Below are positions 54,464 to 62,214 of a stretch of 64,000 bases of DNA, one piece after another. The translations under genes were made by a program, and so were the position numbers. Every line of letters begins with the position of its first letter. Within the stretch, counting starts at the first letter, position 1. The notes under the pieces are model-generated. The model worked only from the letters and a program-made list of their open reading frames with translations, ran no database searches and was not told the origin of the DNA. The DNA comes from Bacteroidota bacterium (GTDB taxonomy: Bacteria; Bacteroidota; Bacteroidia; Chitinophagales; Chitinophagaceae). The stretch is from NCBI GenBank assembly GCA_023428755.1, contig JAEYWX010000010.1:186001-250000 (forward strand), read 5' to 3'.

Positions 54464-54610
54464 TGGGTGATGTAGGATGTCTGATGTAGGATTTGCAAAC
54501 AGATCGCAACATCCATTCTATACAAACATTGAACTAAGAACATTTAAATTTAAAGCAGACCGTATGAGCTGAAACAAATCAGACATCATACATCTTAAAT
54601 CAGACATCTG
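54464..54610. repeat. Inverted-repeat-bracketed spacer between hemD and hemE
   Basis: The left arm GTAGGATGTCTGATGTAGGA (from 54472) and the reverse complement of the right arm (TTAAGATGTATGATGTCTGA) agree at 19 of 24 positions including the TTTG that follows. The left arm begins right after the hemD stop; the right arm ends 4 bases before the hemE ATG. Confidence 0.75.
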
Positions 54611-54614
54611 TATT

Positions 54615-55646
54615 ATGCTAAAAAACGACTTATTATTAAAAGCACTCAGAGGAGAAACGGTAGAACGTCCACCAGTGTGGATGATGCGCCAGGCAGGAAG
54701 ATATTTACCTGATTATATTAAGCTGCGGGAGAAGTATGATTTCTTCACCCGTTGTCAAACTCCTGAGCTTGCAACGGAGATTACATTGCAACCTGTTGAC
54801 CAAGTAGGTGTGGATGCAGCGATCATCTTCAGCGATATTTTGGTTATTCCACAAGCAATGGGTGTAGAAGTGTTGATGGAAGAAGGCAAAGGACCATCGT
54901 TACCAAAGACCATCAAAACACAACAGGATATTGATGCATTGATTACGATTGGTGCAGAAGAAAGTTTGAAGTATGTGTACGATGCATTGAGCTTAACCAA
55001 AAGAGAATTGAATGGTCGTGTGCCATTGATTGGTTTCGCCGGTGCACCCTGGACCATTCTTTGTTATATGGTAGAAGGCAAAGGAAGTAAAACATGGGAT
55101 AAAGCAAAACAGTTTGCGTATACACAACCGGCAATGGCACATCAGCTGTTGCAAAAGATCACCGATATTACCATTGTGTATTTGAAGCACCAGGTGAAAG
55201 CCGGTGCAGATACCGTGCAGGTGTTCGATAGCTGGGCTGGTTCTTTATCACCGGCTGATTTCAAATTATTCGCACAACCTTATTTATTCCAGATCGCAGA
55301 AGCGTTGAAAGATGATGCACCGGTGATTTTGTTTCCGAAAGGAACATGGCATGCGTTGAAAGATATCAGCGAAAGTGCAGCAAGCGGTTTAGGTATCGAT
55401 TGGTGCATTACGCCGCAAATGGCAAGAGAGTTTACGCAGAACAAGATCACCATTCAGGGTAACTTTGATCCGGCGAAATTACTGGCACCCATTCCTGAGA
55501 TCAAAAAAGCAGTAAAAGAAATGATCGATGCATTTGGTACACAGCGGTACATTGCTAACTTAGGTCATGGTATTACACCGAATGTACCGGTTGATCATGC
55601 AAAAGCATTTGTAGAGGCGGTGAAGGAATATCAAAGCCCCCTCTAA
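54615..55646 (+). CDS. hemE: Uroporphyrinogen decarboxylase
   Basis: Removes four carboxyl groups from uroporphyrinogen III to give coproporphyrinogen III. 343 residues. Signatures: RPPVWMMRQAGRYLPDY at the N-terminus (substrate-binding Arg), IIFSDILVIPQAMG (catalytic Asp), LIGFAGAPWTILCYMVEGKG, VFDSWAGSLSPADF and NLGHGITPNVPVDHAKAFVE. The last three residues (SPL) and the stop codon are encoded by the left arm of the repeat shared with the start of hemF. Confidence 0.96.
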   Translation: MLKNDLLLKALRGETVERPPVWMMRQAGRYLPDYIKLREKYDFFTRCQTPELATEITLQPVDQVGVDAAIIFSDILVIPQAMGVEVLMEEGKGPSLPKTIKTQQDIDALITIGAEESLKYVYDALSLTKRELNGRVPLIGFAGAPWTILCYMVEGKGSKTWDKAKQFAYTQPAMAHQLLQKITDITIVYLKHQVKAGADTVQVFDSWAGSLSPADFKLFAQPYLFQIAEALKDDAPVILFPKGTWHALKDISESAASGLGIDWCITPQMAREFTQNKITIQGNFDPAKLLAPIPEIKKAVKEMIDAFGTQRYIANLGHGITPNVPVDHAKAFVEAVKEYQSPL

Positions 55647-55778
55647 CTCCCCCTTTAGGGGAGGACTGCATCACACAGCCCTAACTAATTTAACCAGGTT
55701 TATAAAATAATAACGTGTCGACACTATCAAACTATCAAGAGCTTTCTTCTCTTCCCCCTTCGGGGGTTAGGGGGCTTT
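55633..55778. repeat. C/G-rich inverted repeat spanning hemE end and hemF start
   Basis: Left arm 55633-55666 (AAAGCCCCCTCTAACTCCCC and on) and right arm 55746-55778, whose reverse complement starts AAAGCCCCCTAACCCCCGAA. They align with small gaps. The left arm supplies the hemE stop; the right arm is read as LPPSGVRGL in HemF. Confidence 0.8.
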
Positions 55779-56725
55779 GGATATCATTCATTCACGATTT
55801 ACAGAATCGCATTTGTGCTGCATTAGAGCAGTGCGATGGGAAAGCTGTATTTGTGGAAGATGAATGGCAACGTGCCGAAGGTGGTGGTGGCAAAACACGT
55901 GTGATCGCCAATGGAAATGTGTTTGAGAAAGGTGGCGTAAATACATCGATCGTGTTTGGTGATGTAACGGATGCAATGAGAACGCAGTTAAAAATCAACG
56001 GCAGCAAATGGTTTGCCTGTGGTTTAAGTTTGGTGATTCATCCTATCAACCCATTTGTACCAACCGTGCATTGCAATTACCGCATGTTTGAGTTGTACGA
56101 TGAAAAAGATGAAGTGATCGACAGATGGTTTGGTGGCGGTACAGATCTTACTCCCTATTATTTAATTGAAGAAGATGCCAGACATTTTCATCAAACACAT
56201 AAAGATGCATGCGATGCATTTGATGCAACATTCTATCCCAAGTTCAAAGAAGAGTGCGATAACTATTTTGTAAACTGGCACCGCAATAAAGAACGCAGAG
56301 GTATCGGTGGTATTTTTTATGATCATCAACGCCCCAACGAAAAGCAGGATGTTAACTTTTGGATCGGGTTTGCAGAAAAATGCGGTAATGCATTTATTGA
56401 TGCATACATTCCGATTGTAGAAAAAAGAAAGCATACTTCGTACACAGCTGAAAATAAACACTGGCAGGAAATAAGAAGAGGTAGATATGTGGAGTTTAAC
56501 TTAGTGCATGATCGTGGTACCATCTTCGGTTTAAAAACCAATGGACGAATTGAAAGTATTTTGATGAGCTTACCTCCTACTGTACGTTTTGAATACAACT
56601 ATCAGCCTGCATATGGAACTGAAGAATACAAATTGCAGGAAGCTTGTCTGCACCCGAAAGATTGGTTGAATGAAATAAGTGAAGAAGAAAGGGTTGCTTG
56701 GGCGAAAAAATCAAATTCCTGCTAA
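55715..56725 (+). CDS. hemF: Oxygen-dependent coproporphyrinogen III oxidase
   Basis: Aerobic counterpart of HemN. 336 residues from GTG 55715; no other start precedes the conserved region WISFIHDLQNRICAALEQCD. Family motifs: GGGGKTRVIANGNVFEKGGV, HPINPFVPTVHCNYRMFEL, WFGGGTDLTPYYLIEEDARH, HRNKERRGIGGIFYDH, RGRYVEFNLVHDRGTIFGLK and RIESILMSLPPTVRFEY. Residues ~11-22 (LSSLPPSGVRGL) come from the repeat arm and are not part of the family, so the N-terminus looks lengthened. Followed by hemB after 17 bases. Confidence 0.95.
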   Translation: MSTLSNYQELSSLPPSGVRGLWISFIHDLQNRICAALEQCDGKAVFVEDEWQRAEGGGGKTRVIANGNVFEKGGVNTSIVFGDVTDAMRTQLKINGSKWFACGLSLVIHPINPFVPTVHCNYRMFELYDEKDEVIDRWFGGGTDLTPYYLIEEDARHFHQTHKDACDAFDATFYPKFKEECDNYFVNWHRNKERRGIGGIFYDHQRPNEKQDVNFWIGFAEKCGNAFIDAYIPIVEKRKHTSYTAENKHWQEIRRGRYVEFNLVHDRGTIFGLKTNGRIESILMSLPPTVRFEYNYQPAYGTEEYKLQEACLHPKDWLNEISEEERVAWAKKSNSC

Positions 56726-56742
56726 CATTTTAAACCGATTAT

Positions 56743-57720
56743 ATGTATCTGCAAAGAAGAAACAGAATCACCCGCAAATCAGAAGCCATTAGAAGTCTGG
56801 TAAGAGAAACCATTCTTACACCGGATGATTTCATTGTTCCATTGTTTATTGATGAGGGAACAAATGTAAAAACTGAGATCGCTTCTATGCCGGGTTATTA
56901 CCGTAACAGTTTAGATGTAACGGTGAAGGAAGTGAAAGAACTCTGGAGCATGGGTTTGAAAAGTGTGTTGATCTTTGTAAAATCGAAAGACGAATTAAAA
57001 GATAATACCGGCAAAGAAGCATGGAATAAATACGGACTGATGCAACGCAGCATCAAAGCCATTAAAGATGCTGTGCCCGAAATGTATGTGATGACGGATG
57101 TGGCGCTTGATCCTTATTCATCGTACGGCCATGATGGTATTGTGAAAGACGGACAGATTGTAAATGATGAAACGGTGGAAGCATTGGTGAAGATGAGTAT
57201 ATCTCATGCAGAAGCAGGTGCCGATATGGTTGCACCAAGCGACATGATGGATGGACGCATCGGTGCTATCAGAAAAGGTCTGGAAGAAACCAATTTCATC
57301 AACGTGGGTATCATGAGCTACAGTGCAAAATATGCATCTTGTTTTTATGGTCCGTTCCGTGATGCATTGGATAGTGCTCCCGGCTTTGGTGATAAGAAAA
57401 CCTACCAGATGGATTACGCCAACCGCATTGAAGCCATTAAAGAAACAATAATGGATGTGCAGGAAGGTGCAGACATCGTCATGGTGAAGCCTGCGTTGAG
57501 TTATTTAGATATTATCCGTGAAGTAAAGAACGCAGTGAATGTTCCGGTGAGTGCTTACAACATCAGCGGTGAATATGCGATGATCAAAGCAGCTGCAGAA
57601 AAAGGATGGATCAATGAAGGCAAAGCGATCATGGAAGTATTGACGTCGATTAAGCGTGCAGGTGCAGATTTGATTGCTACTTACTTTGCGAAAGATGCGA
57701 TACGAATTTTAAACCACTAA
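56743..57720 (+). CDS. hemB: Porphobilinogen synthase (delta-aminolevulinate dehydratase)
   Basis: Joins two 5-aminolevulinates to porphobilinogen. 325 residues. Schiff-base lysines lie in MSYSAKYASCFYGPFRDA and IVMVKPALSYLDIIRE; SDMMDGRIGAIRKGLE is also diagnostic. The metal site reads DVALDPYSSYGHDG, with Asp and Ala in place of the zinc-binding cysteines, so a magnesium-type enzyme is expected. Its stop is followed within 6 bases by the left arm of the repeat that brackets the four-helix-bundle gene. Confidence 0.96.
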   Translation: MYLQRRNRITRKSEAIRSLVRETILTPDDFIVPLFIDEGTNVKTEIASMPGYYRNSLDVTVKEVKELWSMGLKSVLIFVKSKDELKDNTGKEAWNKYGLMQRSIKAIKDAVPEMYVMTDVALDPYSSYGHDGIVKDGQIVNDETVEALVKMSISHAEAGADMVAPSDMMDGRIGAIRKGLEETNFINVGIMSYSAKYASCFYGPFRDALDSAPGFGDKKTYQMDYANRIEAIKETIMDVQEGADIVMVKPALSYLDIIREVKNAVNVPVSAYNISGEYAMIKAAAEKGWINEGKAIMEVLTSIKRAGADLIATYFAKDAIRILNH

Positions 57721-57726
57721 GACACT

Positions 57727-57756
57727 TTGTGAATGGTCAATGGTGAATTGTGAATG
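57727..57756 (+). repeat. Left inverted repeat flanking four-helix-bundle gene
   Basis: Starts TTGTGAATGGTCAATGGTGA. Matches the reverse complement of 58176-58205 at 27 of 30 positions and the hemC insert at 26 of 30. Confidence 0.88.
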
Positions 57757-57815
57757 ACCGGCTTAATTAGTAATTTATAGCTGCATTTGTAATCATCACC
57801 TTTAAATCGTTCACA

Positions 57816-58181
57816 ATGTTTATAACCTTAAACCATCAGAAACTGGACATTTATAGCTTCTCAAAAACATTTACACTTGAGTGTTATAAGCTAACTAAAA
57901 TCTTTCCGGCAGATGAGAAGTTCGGGATGATTTCGCAAATACGAAGAGCAGCACTATCGGTTCATCTGAATATTGCAGAAGGCTCTTCCAGGAAATCAGA
58001 AGTTGAGAGGAAACGATATTATGAAATTGCAAGAGGATCTGTCATTAAAATTGATGCAGCACTGGATGTTGCAAAAGATATAGAGTATTTAAATAATTAC
58101 GATTTAACTAAACTTGGTGAATCAATGATCAAATGCTTTAAGCTGCTAAGCGGACTGATTGAATCGAAGGCATCCCATTGA
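57816..58181 (+). CDS. Four helix bundle protein (23S rRNA-intervening-sequence/Avd-like)
   Basis: A 121-residue helical protein of the S23/four-helix-bundle family: QKLDIYSFSKTFTLECYKLT, FGMISQIRRAALSVHLNIAE, GSSRKSEVERKRYYEIARGS, then LDVAKDIEYLNNYDLTKLGE. Relatives are encoded in intervening sequences of some 23S rRNA genes, include the Avd accessory protein of diversity-generating retroelements, and are common as orphans in Bacteroidota. Function of orphans is unknown; nucleic acid binding is suspected from the basic RxxA face. It interrupts the heme operon between hemB and hemL and is bracketed by 30-base inverted repeats; its TGA stop lies inside the right one. Confidence 0.9.
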   Translation: MFITLNHQKLDIYSFSKTFTLECYKLTKIFPADEKFGMISQIRRAALSVHLNIAEGSSRKSEVERKRYYEIARGSVIKIDAALDVAKDIEYLNNYDLTKLGESMIKCFKLLSGLIESKASH

Positions 58182-58205
58182 CCATTCACAATTGACCATT
58201 CACAA
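58176..58205 (-). repeat. Right inverted repeat flanking four-helix-bundle gene
   Basis: Reads CATTGACCATTCACAATTGA then CCATTCACAA on the plus strand; the reverse complement matches 57727-57756 at 27 of 30 positions. It contains the four-helix-bundle stop codon and ends 2 bases before the hemL ATG. Confidence 0.88.
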
Positions 58206-58207
58206 TT

Positions 58208-59494
58208 ATGTACGAAAAAAGCAAAGAACTATTTGAACGGGCACAGCAAAGTATTCCTGGTGGCGTTAACTCACCGGTACGTGCATTTAAAAGCGTAGGC
58301 GGAACACCGCTCTTCATGCAAAAAGCAAAAGGCGCTTACATGTATGATGCAGATGGCAATCAATACATCGATTACATCGCATCATGGGGACCGATGATTC
58401 TTGGTCATGCGCATGAACCTATTGTAAAAGCCATACAGGAAAAAGCACTTGATTCAACTTCCTTCGGTGCGCCAACCGAATTGGAAATTGAAATGGCGGA
58501 GCTCATCATCAGTATGGTGCCGAATGTTGATTTGATCCGTATGGTGAGCAGTGGTACCGAAGCCTGCATGAGTGCGATCCGTTTGGCAAGAGGATATACC
58601 GGTCGTAATAAGATCATCAAGTTTGAAGGACATTATCACGGACATGCAGATTCGTTTTTAGTAAAAGCAGGAAGTGGTATTGCAACGTTCAATATTCAAA
58701 CAGTACCCGGCGTAACGGCTGGTGTGGCGAATGATACATTAACCGCCCCGTACAACGATCTGGATGCAGTAAAGAAATTAGCTGCAGAACACAAAGGAGA
58801 AATTGCAGCCATCATTGTAGAACCTGTTGCAGGTAACATGGGCTGTATTTTACCTACACCCGGATTTCATGAAGGCTTGCGTAAGCTATGCGATGAAGAA
58901 GGAATCGTTTTCATTTTTGATGAAGTGATGACAGGCTTTCGTTTAGCGCCTGGTGGTGCACAGGAACGTCTCGGTATTAAAGCTGATCTTGTTACTTACG
59001 GTAAAGTGATCGGCGGTGGTATGCCTGTTGGAGCATTTGGTGGCAAGAAAGAAATCATGCAACATATTGCTCCGTTGGGAAATGTGTACCAGGCCGGAAC
59101 ATTGAGTGGTAACCCCATTGCAATGATCGCAGGTTATACGTTACTGAATGAATTAAAGAGCAATCCTTCGATTTATAAAGAGCTGAATGAAAAAACCATT
59201 TACTTACGTGATGGCTTGAACGAAGTATTGAAAGCATGGGGACAGCCGTATGTCATCAATCAACTTGGCTCAATGATCAGTGTGCACTTCAGCGATCATA
59301 CTGTTGCTGATTTTGCAACTGCAGCATCAGCCAACAATGAATTGTTCAAGAAATATTTTCATGCAATGTTGAAACGTGGAGTGTATTTGCCACCATCAGC
59401 ATTTGAAAGCTGGTTCCTCAACAATGCATTAACGTATGCAGATCTGGATAAAACCATTACTGCAACAAAAGAAAGTTTGCAGGAACTTATCTGA
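58208..59494 (+). CDS. hemL: Glutamate-1-semialdehyde 2,1-aminomutase
   Basis: PLP enzyme converting glutamate-1-semialdehyde, the HemA product, to 5-aminolevulinate. 428 residues. Class III aminotransferase marks: PGGVNSPVRAFKSVGGTPLF, DYIASWGPMILGHAHEPI, MVSSGTEACMSAIRLARGYT, FEGHYHGHADSFLVKAGSG, IIVEPVAGNMGCILP, FIFDEVMTGFRLAPGG and PLP-lysine in VTYGKVIGGGMPVGAFGG. The ATG follows the repeat arm directly, so there is no Shine-Dalgarno. Last gene of the heme operon. Confidence 0.96.
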   Translation: MYEKSKELFERAQQSIPGGVNSPVRAFKSVGGTPLFMQKAKGAYMYDADGNQYIDYIASWGPMILGHAHEPIVKAIQEKALDSTSFGAPTELEIEMAELIISMVPNVDLIRMVSSGTEACMSAIRLARGYTGRNKIIKFEGHYHGHADSFLVKAGSGIATFNIQTVPGVTAGVANDTLTAPYNDLDAVKKLAAEHKGEIAAIIVEPVAGNMGCILPTPGFHEGLRKLCDEEGIVFIFDEVMTGFRLAPGGAQERLGIKADLVTYGKVIGGGMPVGAFGGKKEIMQHIAPLGNVYQAGTLSGNPIAMIAGYTLLNELKSNPSIYKELNEKTIYLRDGLNEVLKAWGQPYVINQLGSMISVHFSDHTVADFATAASANNELFKKYFHAMLKRGVYLPPSAFESWFLNNALTYADLDKTITATKESLQELI

Positions 59495-59530
59495 CGCCCT
59501 CGTCTGACAAATTCATTTATTACTTTTAAA

Positions 59531-59562
59531 AGAAATGACCCCGCCGAAGCGGGGTCATTTCT
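59531..59562 (+). terminator. Rho-independent terminator of heme operon
   Basis: AGAAATGACCCCGC, a CGAA tetraloop and GCGGGGTCATTTCT: a perfect 14-bp stem 37 bases after the hemL stop. The T-run is weak, but the stem is very strong. Confidence 0.82.
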
Positions 59563-59575
59563 AAAATATCAATGC

Positions 59576-59613
59576 GGGTGAGCCACCCTCGAATTCAAGC
59601 GGGTGACTCACCC
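59576..59613. repeat. Paired 13-base palindromes
   Basis: GGGTGAGCCACCC and GGGTGACTCACCC are each self-complementary, separated by TCGAATTCAAGC. They may form alternative hairpins at the end of the PepSY gene (stop 59618, minus strand). Confidence 0.55.
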
Positions 59614-59617
59614 TTCG

Positions 59618-60898
59618 TTACGCTACTTTTTCCTCACCTGTTAATGCAACAACAGGTTCTTCTTTTTTCTTTTTCTTCTTCATCTTGTTCAGCCAGATCA
59701 TTGTACCGGTAATCGGTAAGCTGGTTGCAATCAAACACGCAAGAAAATAAAGGATCTTGGTAAACGTGCCATATACATTACCAACGTGAATTGCTTTAAT
59801 AGAACCGGCAACACGTTCGTTAAATGGTTTCTTTTTAAAAATATCCAGCTTCACAATTTTACCATTCGTTGGATCCATGGTAATACGGTCGCCTGCAGCA
59901 GGTGCAAAAAAGCCGATTTTTGTTTTACTGATCATTGTTTTTGCAGCAGCATCGGCTGGTAAAGTGATCACATAATTACCGGTGTATGGTAATGCTTTAT
60001 CTGCTTCACGAATATAATCTGCAACAGACAACCGAGCCGTTGCCAGCAGTTTTGTATCGTTTCTCGCTTCCGCTTTGTCCTCTTTGCGTTCGCTTCTTGG
60101 TTCTGTTGTTGCTTTTTGATTTGGTTGTTCCTTAGGTTTATACGTTCCCAATGTTTTTTGTAAACCTGTCCGGTACCATTCAAACGACCATTGCGGACCG
60201 GTTAACCCCATCAGCAATAAAAAGATCAATGAATAAAACGCAAGTGTGTTGTGCAGATCATGGTTTACACGTTTCCAGCCAGCATTCCATTTAACCTTCA
60301 AACCCTGCTTCCAGTATTTTACTTTTTGTGGAAACCAGATGATCAACCCTGTAATACATCCCAATGTAAAAATGATTGTTGCAAAACCTGTGATCCAACT
60401 GCCGAGCTTTCTGTTTTCAACTCCATTAATGATCGGCTTCTTTACTTTATCCAGCAGCAACCAGCGATGCAAACTAAACATCGTTCCCATAAATTCTTTG
60501 GTGCCGTTCTTTTCTTTCGAATTGCCGACAATGGTTCCTGTGTAGGGATTTACCATATAGGTTGTGCCGCCTCTTGCTGTACTATCTTCCTTCTTCTTTA
60601 CATTGAATTGATACGTACGGTTTAAAGCTGCAGGAATCGTTACACTTGCAATAGTGCCACCGGTTTCCTGTTTTACTTTCTCTACTAACGAATCAACCGG
60701 AATACGTTGTTTTCCGGCAACCGTTTCTACTTTATACAAATGTGGAGCTGCTTTCTCCGTTAATTCAGTATTGAAGACATATACTGTTCCGCTGAAACAA
60801 ACAGCGATCACAATCAATCCACTGCTGAGGCCCAGCCACAAGTGAATATCATTGAAGAGCTTTCTTATTTTCTGCCAGCCTGATTTGCTGTACTGCAT
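59618..60898 (-). CDS. PepSY-associated TM helix protein (PiuB-like)
   Basis: A 426-residue inner-membrane protein with four TM helices in the PepSY_TM layout: LWLGLSSGLIVIAVCFSGTV near the N-terminus, FATIIFTLGCITGLIIWFPQ, HNTLAFYSLIFLLLMGLTGP and LYFLACLIATSLPITGTMIW. His in FNDIHLWLGL, SLHRWLLLD, NHDLHNTLAF and IKAIHVGNVYG suggest heme or metal contact. Relatives lie beside siderophore receptors and are thought to reduce or release imported iron. Lysine-rich tail (MKKKKKKEEP). A TATTTTTG -7 element lies upstream. Neighbours an AraC regulator in the same direction. Confidence 0.88.
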   Translation of the reverse strand: MQYSKSGWQKIRKLFNDIHLWLGLSSGLIVIAVCFSGTVYVFNTELTEKAAPHLYKVETVAGKQRIPVDSLVEKVKQETGGTIASVTIPAALNRTYQFNVKKKEDSTARGGTTYMVNPYTGTIVGNSKEKNGTKEFMGTMFSLHRWLLLDKVKKPIINGVENRKLGSWITGFATIIFTLGCITGLIIWFPQKVKYWKQGLKVKWNAGWKRVNHDLHNTLAFYSLIFLLLMGLTGPQWSFEWYRTGLQKTLGTYKPKEQPNQKATTEPRSERKEDKAEARNDTKLLATARLSVADYIREADKALPYTGNYVITLPADAAAKTMISKTKIGFFAPAAGDRITMDPTNGKIVKLDIFKKKPFNERVAGSIKAIHVGNVYGTFTKILYFLACLIATSLPITGTMIWLNKMKKKKKKEEPVVALTGEEKVA

Positions 60899-61013
60899 TT
60901 TATACTTACGTTTTGGAATATTGAAATCGGGTCGTACTATTTGGAAGTTGCAAAAATAGATCAGCGTAACAACGAACGATTACGAAAAAGGGAAAGATTG
61001 TAAAAGAATAAAT

Positions 61014-61946
61014 TTATCGGAACAACAATTCGCAAGGCTTTAACCCTGTGTGCTTTTTAAACGCAGTAGAAAAGTGTGAGATGGAAGAATAGCCGAGCAT
61101 GGCACTTACTTCGGTAACGCTCAATCCCTTTTCGTACAACAGATATTTGGCATGCTCCATACGCTGATTCTGGTAAAATTCAAAGATGGTGGTACCAAAC
61201 ATTTCTTTGAATCCTTTTTTTAAGTAACACTCGTTGGTTCCCACTTTACGGCTCAACTCTTTAATGGTAATGGGCTCGCCAATCCGTTGCAGTAATATTT
61301 CTCTTGCCTGCAGAATAGTATCCTGTGCACTATCTGTTGCAAGAAAACGACATACAAAACTCTCTTCTGCTTTCTGGTCAGTGAGGCATTCCAACCCGTA
61401 CAGCAATAAACTTTGCAGCTGGCTGTTTACGTAAATATTCTCCAGCGCATTACTGTAATTATGCAGCATCAGGTTTTCCAACACTGTTCTGATTTTACTG
61501 CAAAGATTTACAGATGTACTGAACGACTGCTTTTCTTTAAACGCCAACACCCGATCACTTTTGGTTGTAATTGTTTTCCCTTTTATAAAAGGAGACAAAT
61601 AAGAAGCGCTGAAGCGAAAAAGAAACACATCAATGGTAGGCTCAGCTTTACATTCAACTGACGACATTTTGCAAACACCGTTACTGCAACTTTTGCTGTT
61701 GCAGTATTTGTTTCCGTTAATACAAAAACGTAATTCAATATTCCGCTCTTTTGCCTGTTTTGTTTCGTAGTTGTAAAGAAGAACAGCCGTGTCTTCAGGG
61801 GTAACATGTGGCACGAGTTTATACCGGTAAATACCATACTGCACCGAGCCGGGAATATGTTTTTCCTGCTCATACACCAAGTCCAGCTCATGTGTCAGGA
61901 GCGGGTTTCGGTTGGCGAGTGTAAGTATGTCGTTCAACTGTTGCAT
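61014..61946 (-). CDS. AraC-family transcriptional regulator with N-terminal Cys cluster
   Basis: A 310-residue regulator. The C-terminal ~100 residues are an AraC double helix-turn-helix (EPITIKELSRKVGTNECYLK, TTIFEFYQNQRMEHAKYLLY, LSVTEVSAMLGYSSISHFST, FKKHTGLKPCELL). The N-terminal half is an effector domain with five cysteines at 75, 82, 87, 92 and 99 (spacing x6, x4, x4, x6), encoded at 61650-61724. Cys clusters of this sort could bind iron, an Fe-S cluster or zinc, making it a PchR-like iron-uptake regulator of the adjacent PepSY gene; that role is inference. Confidence 0.88.
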   Translation of the reverse strand: MQQLNDILTLANRNPLLTHELDLVYEQEKHIPGSVQYGIYRYKLVPHVTPEDTAVLLYNYETKQAKERNIELRFCINGNKYCNSKSCSNGVCKMSSVECKAEPTIDVFLFRFSASYLSPFIKGKTITTKSDRVLAFKEKQSFSTSVNLCSKIRTVLENLMLHNYSNALENIYVNSQLQSLLLYGLECLTDQKAEESFVCRFLATDSAQDTILQAREILLQRIGEPITIKELSRKVGTNECYLKKGFKEMFGTTIFEFYQNQRMEHAKYLLYEKGLSVTEVSAMLGYSSISHFSTAFKKHTGLKPCELLFR

Positions 61947-62022
61947 CGGGTGGCAAAGATAGGTTATAAAATAGGGCTACTATCATGGGCTATTGACAGA
62001 GTTTTGTCATGTTTTCAGAGTT

Positions 62023-62052
62023 AAAAGCAACCTGCCCTTGCGTTGCTTTTTT
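62023..62052 (+). terminator. Terminator-like hairpin upstream of gyrB
   Basis: AAAAGCAAC and GTTGCTTTT form a 9-bp stem with a 10-base loop, followed by TT. No plus-strand gene precedes it (the AraC gene is on the other strand), so it may end a short non-coding transcript. Confidence 0.5.
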
Positions 62053-62158
62053 ACAAATTCCACAACCTGTTTCAACCACTTCATTTTCAGCAGAAAAAAT
62101 GTGGATTTCTTGCGACAAAATCGGGCTCAAAAAGCCGCTTCAACCGCTGCCTTTTCCG

Positions 62159-62166
62159 TACATTTG
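62159..62166 (+). promoter_or_regulatory. Candidate -7 element for gyrB
   Basis: TACATTTG matches TAnnTTTG and lies about 50 bases before the gyrB start. No convincing -33 element. Confidence 0.4.
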
Positions 62167-62214
62167 TCCGAATATATTTTCACCACTCCCAATCAGATTT
62201 TTGAGAAGCATTAT

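Noticed and set aside
57727..58205. Diversity-generating retroelement
   Set aside because: The four-helix-bundle protein is related to Avd, but there is no reverse transcriptase, template repeat or variable repeat nearby.
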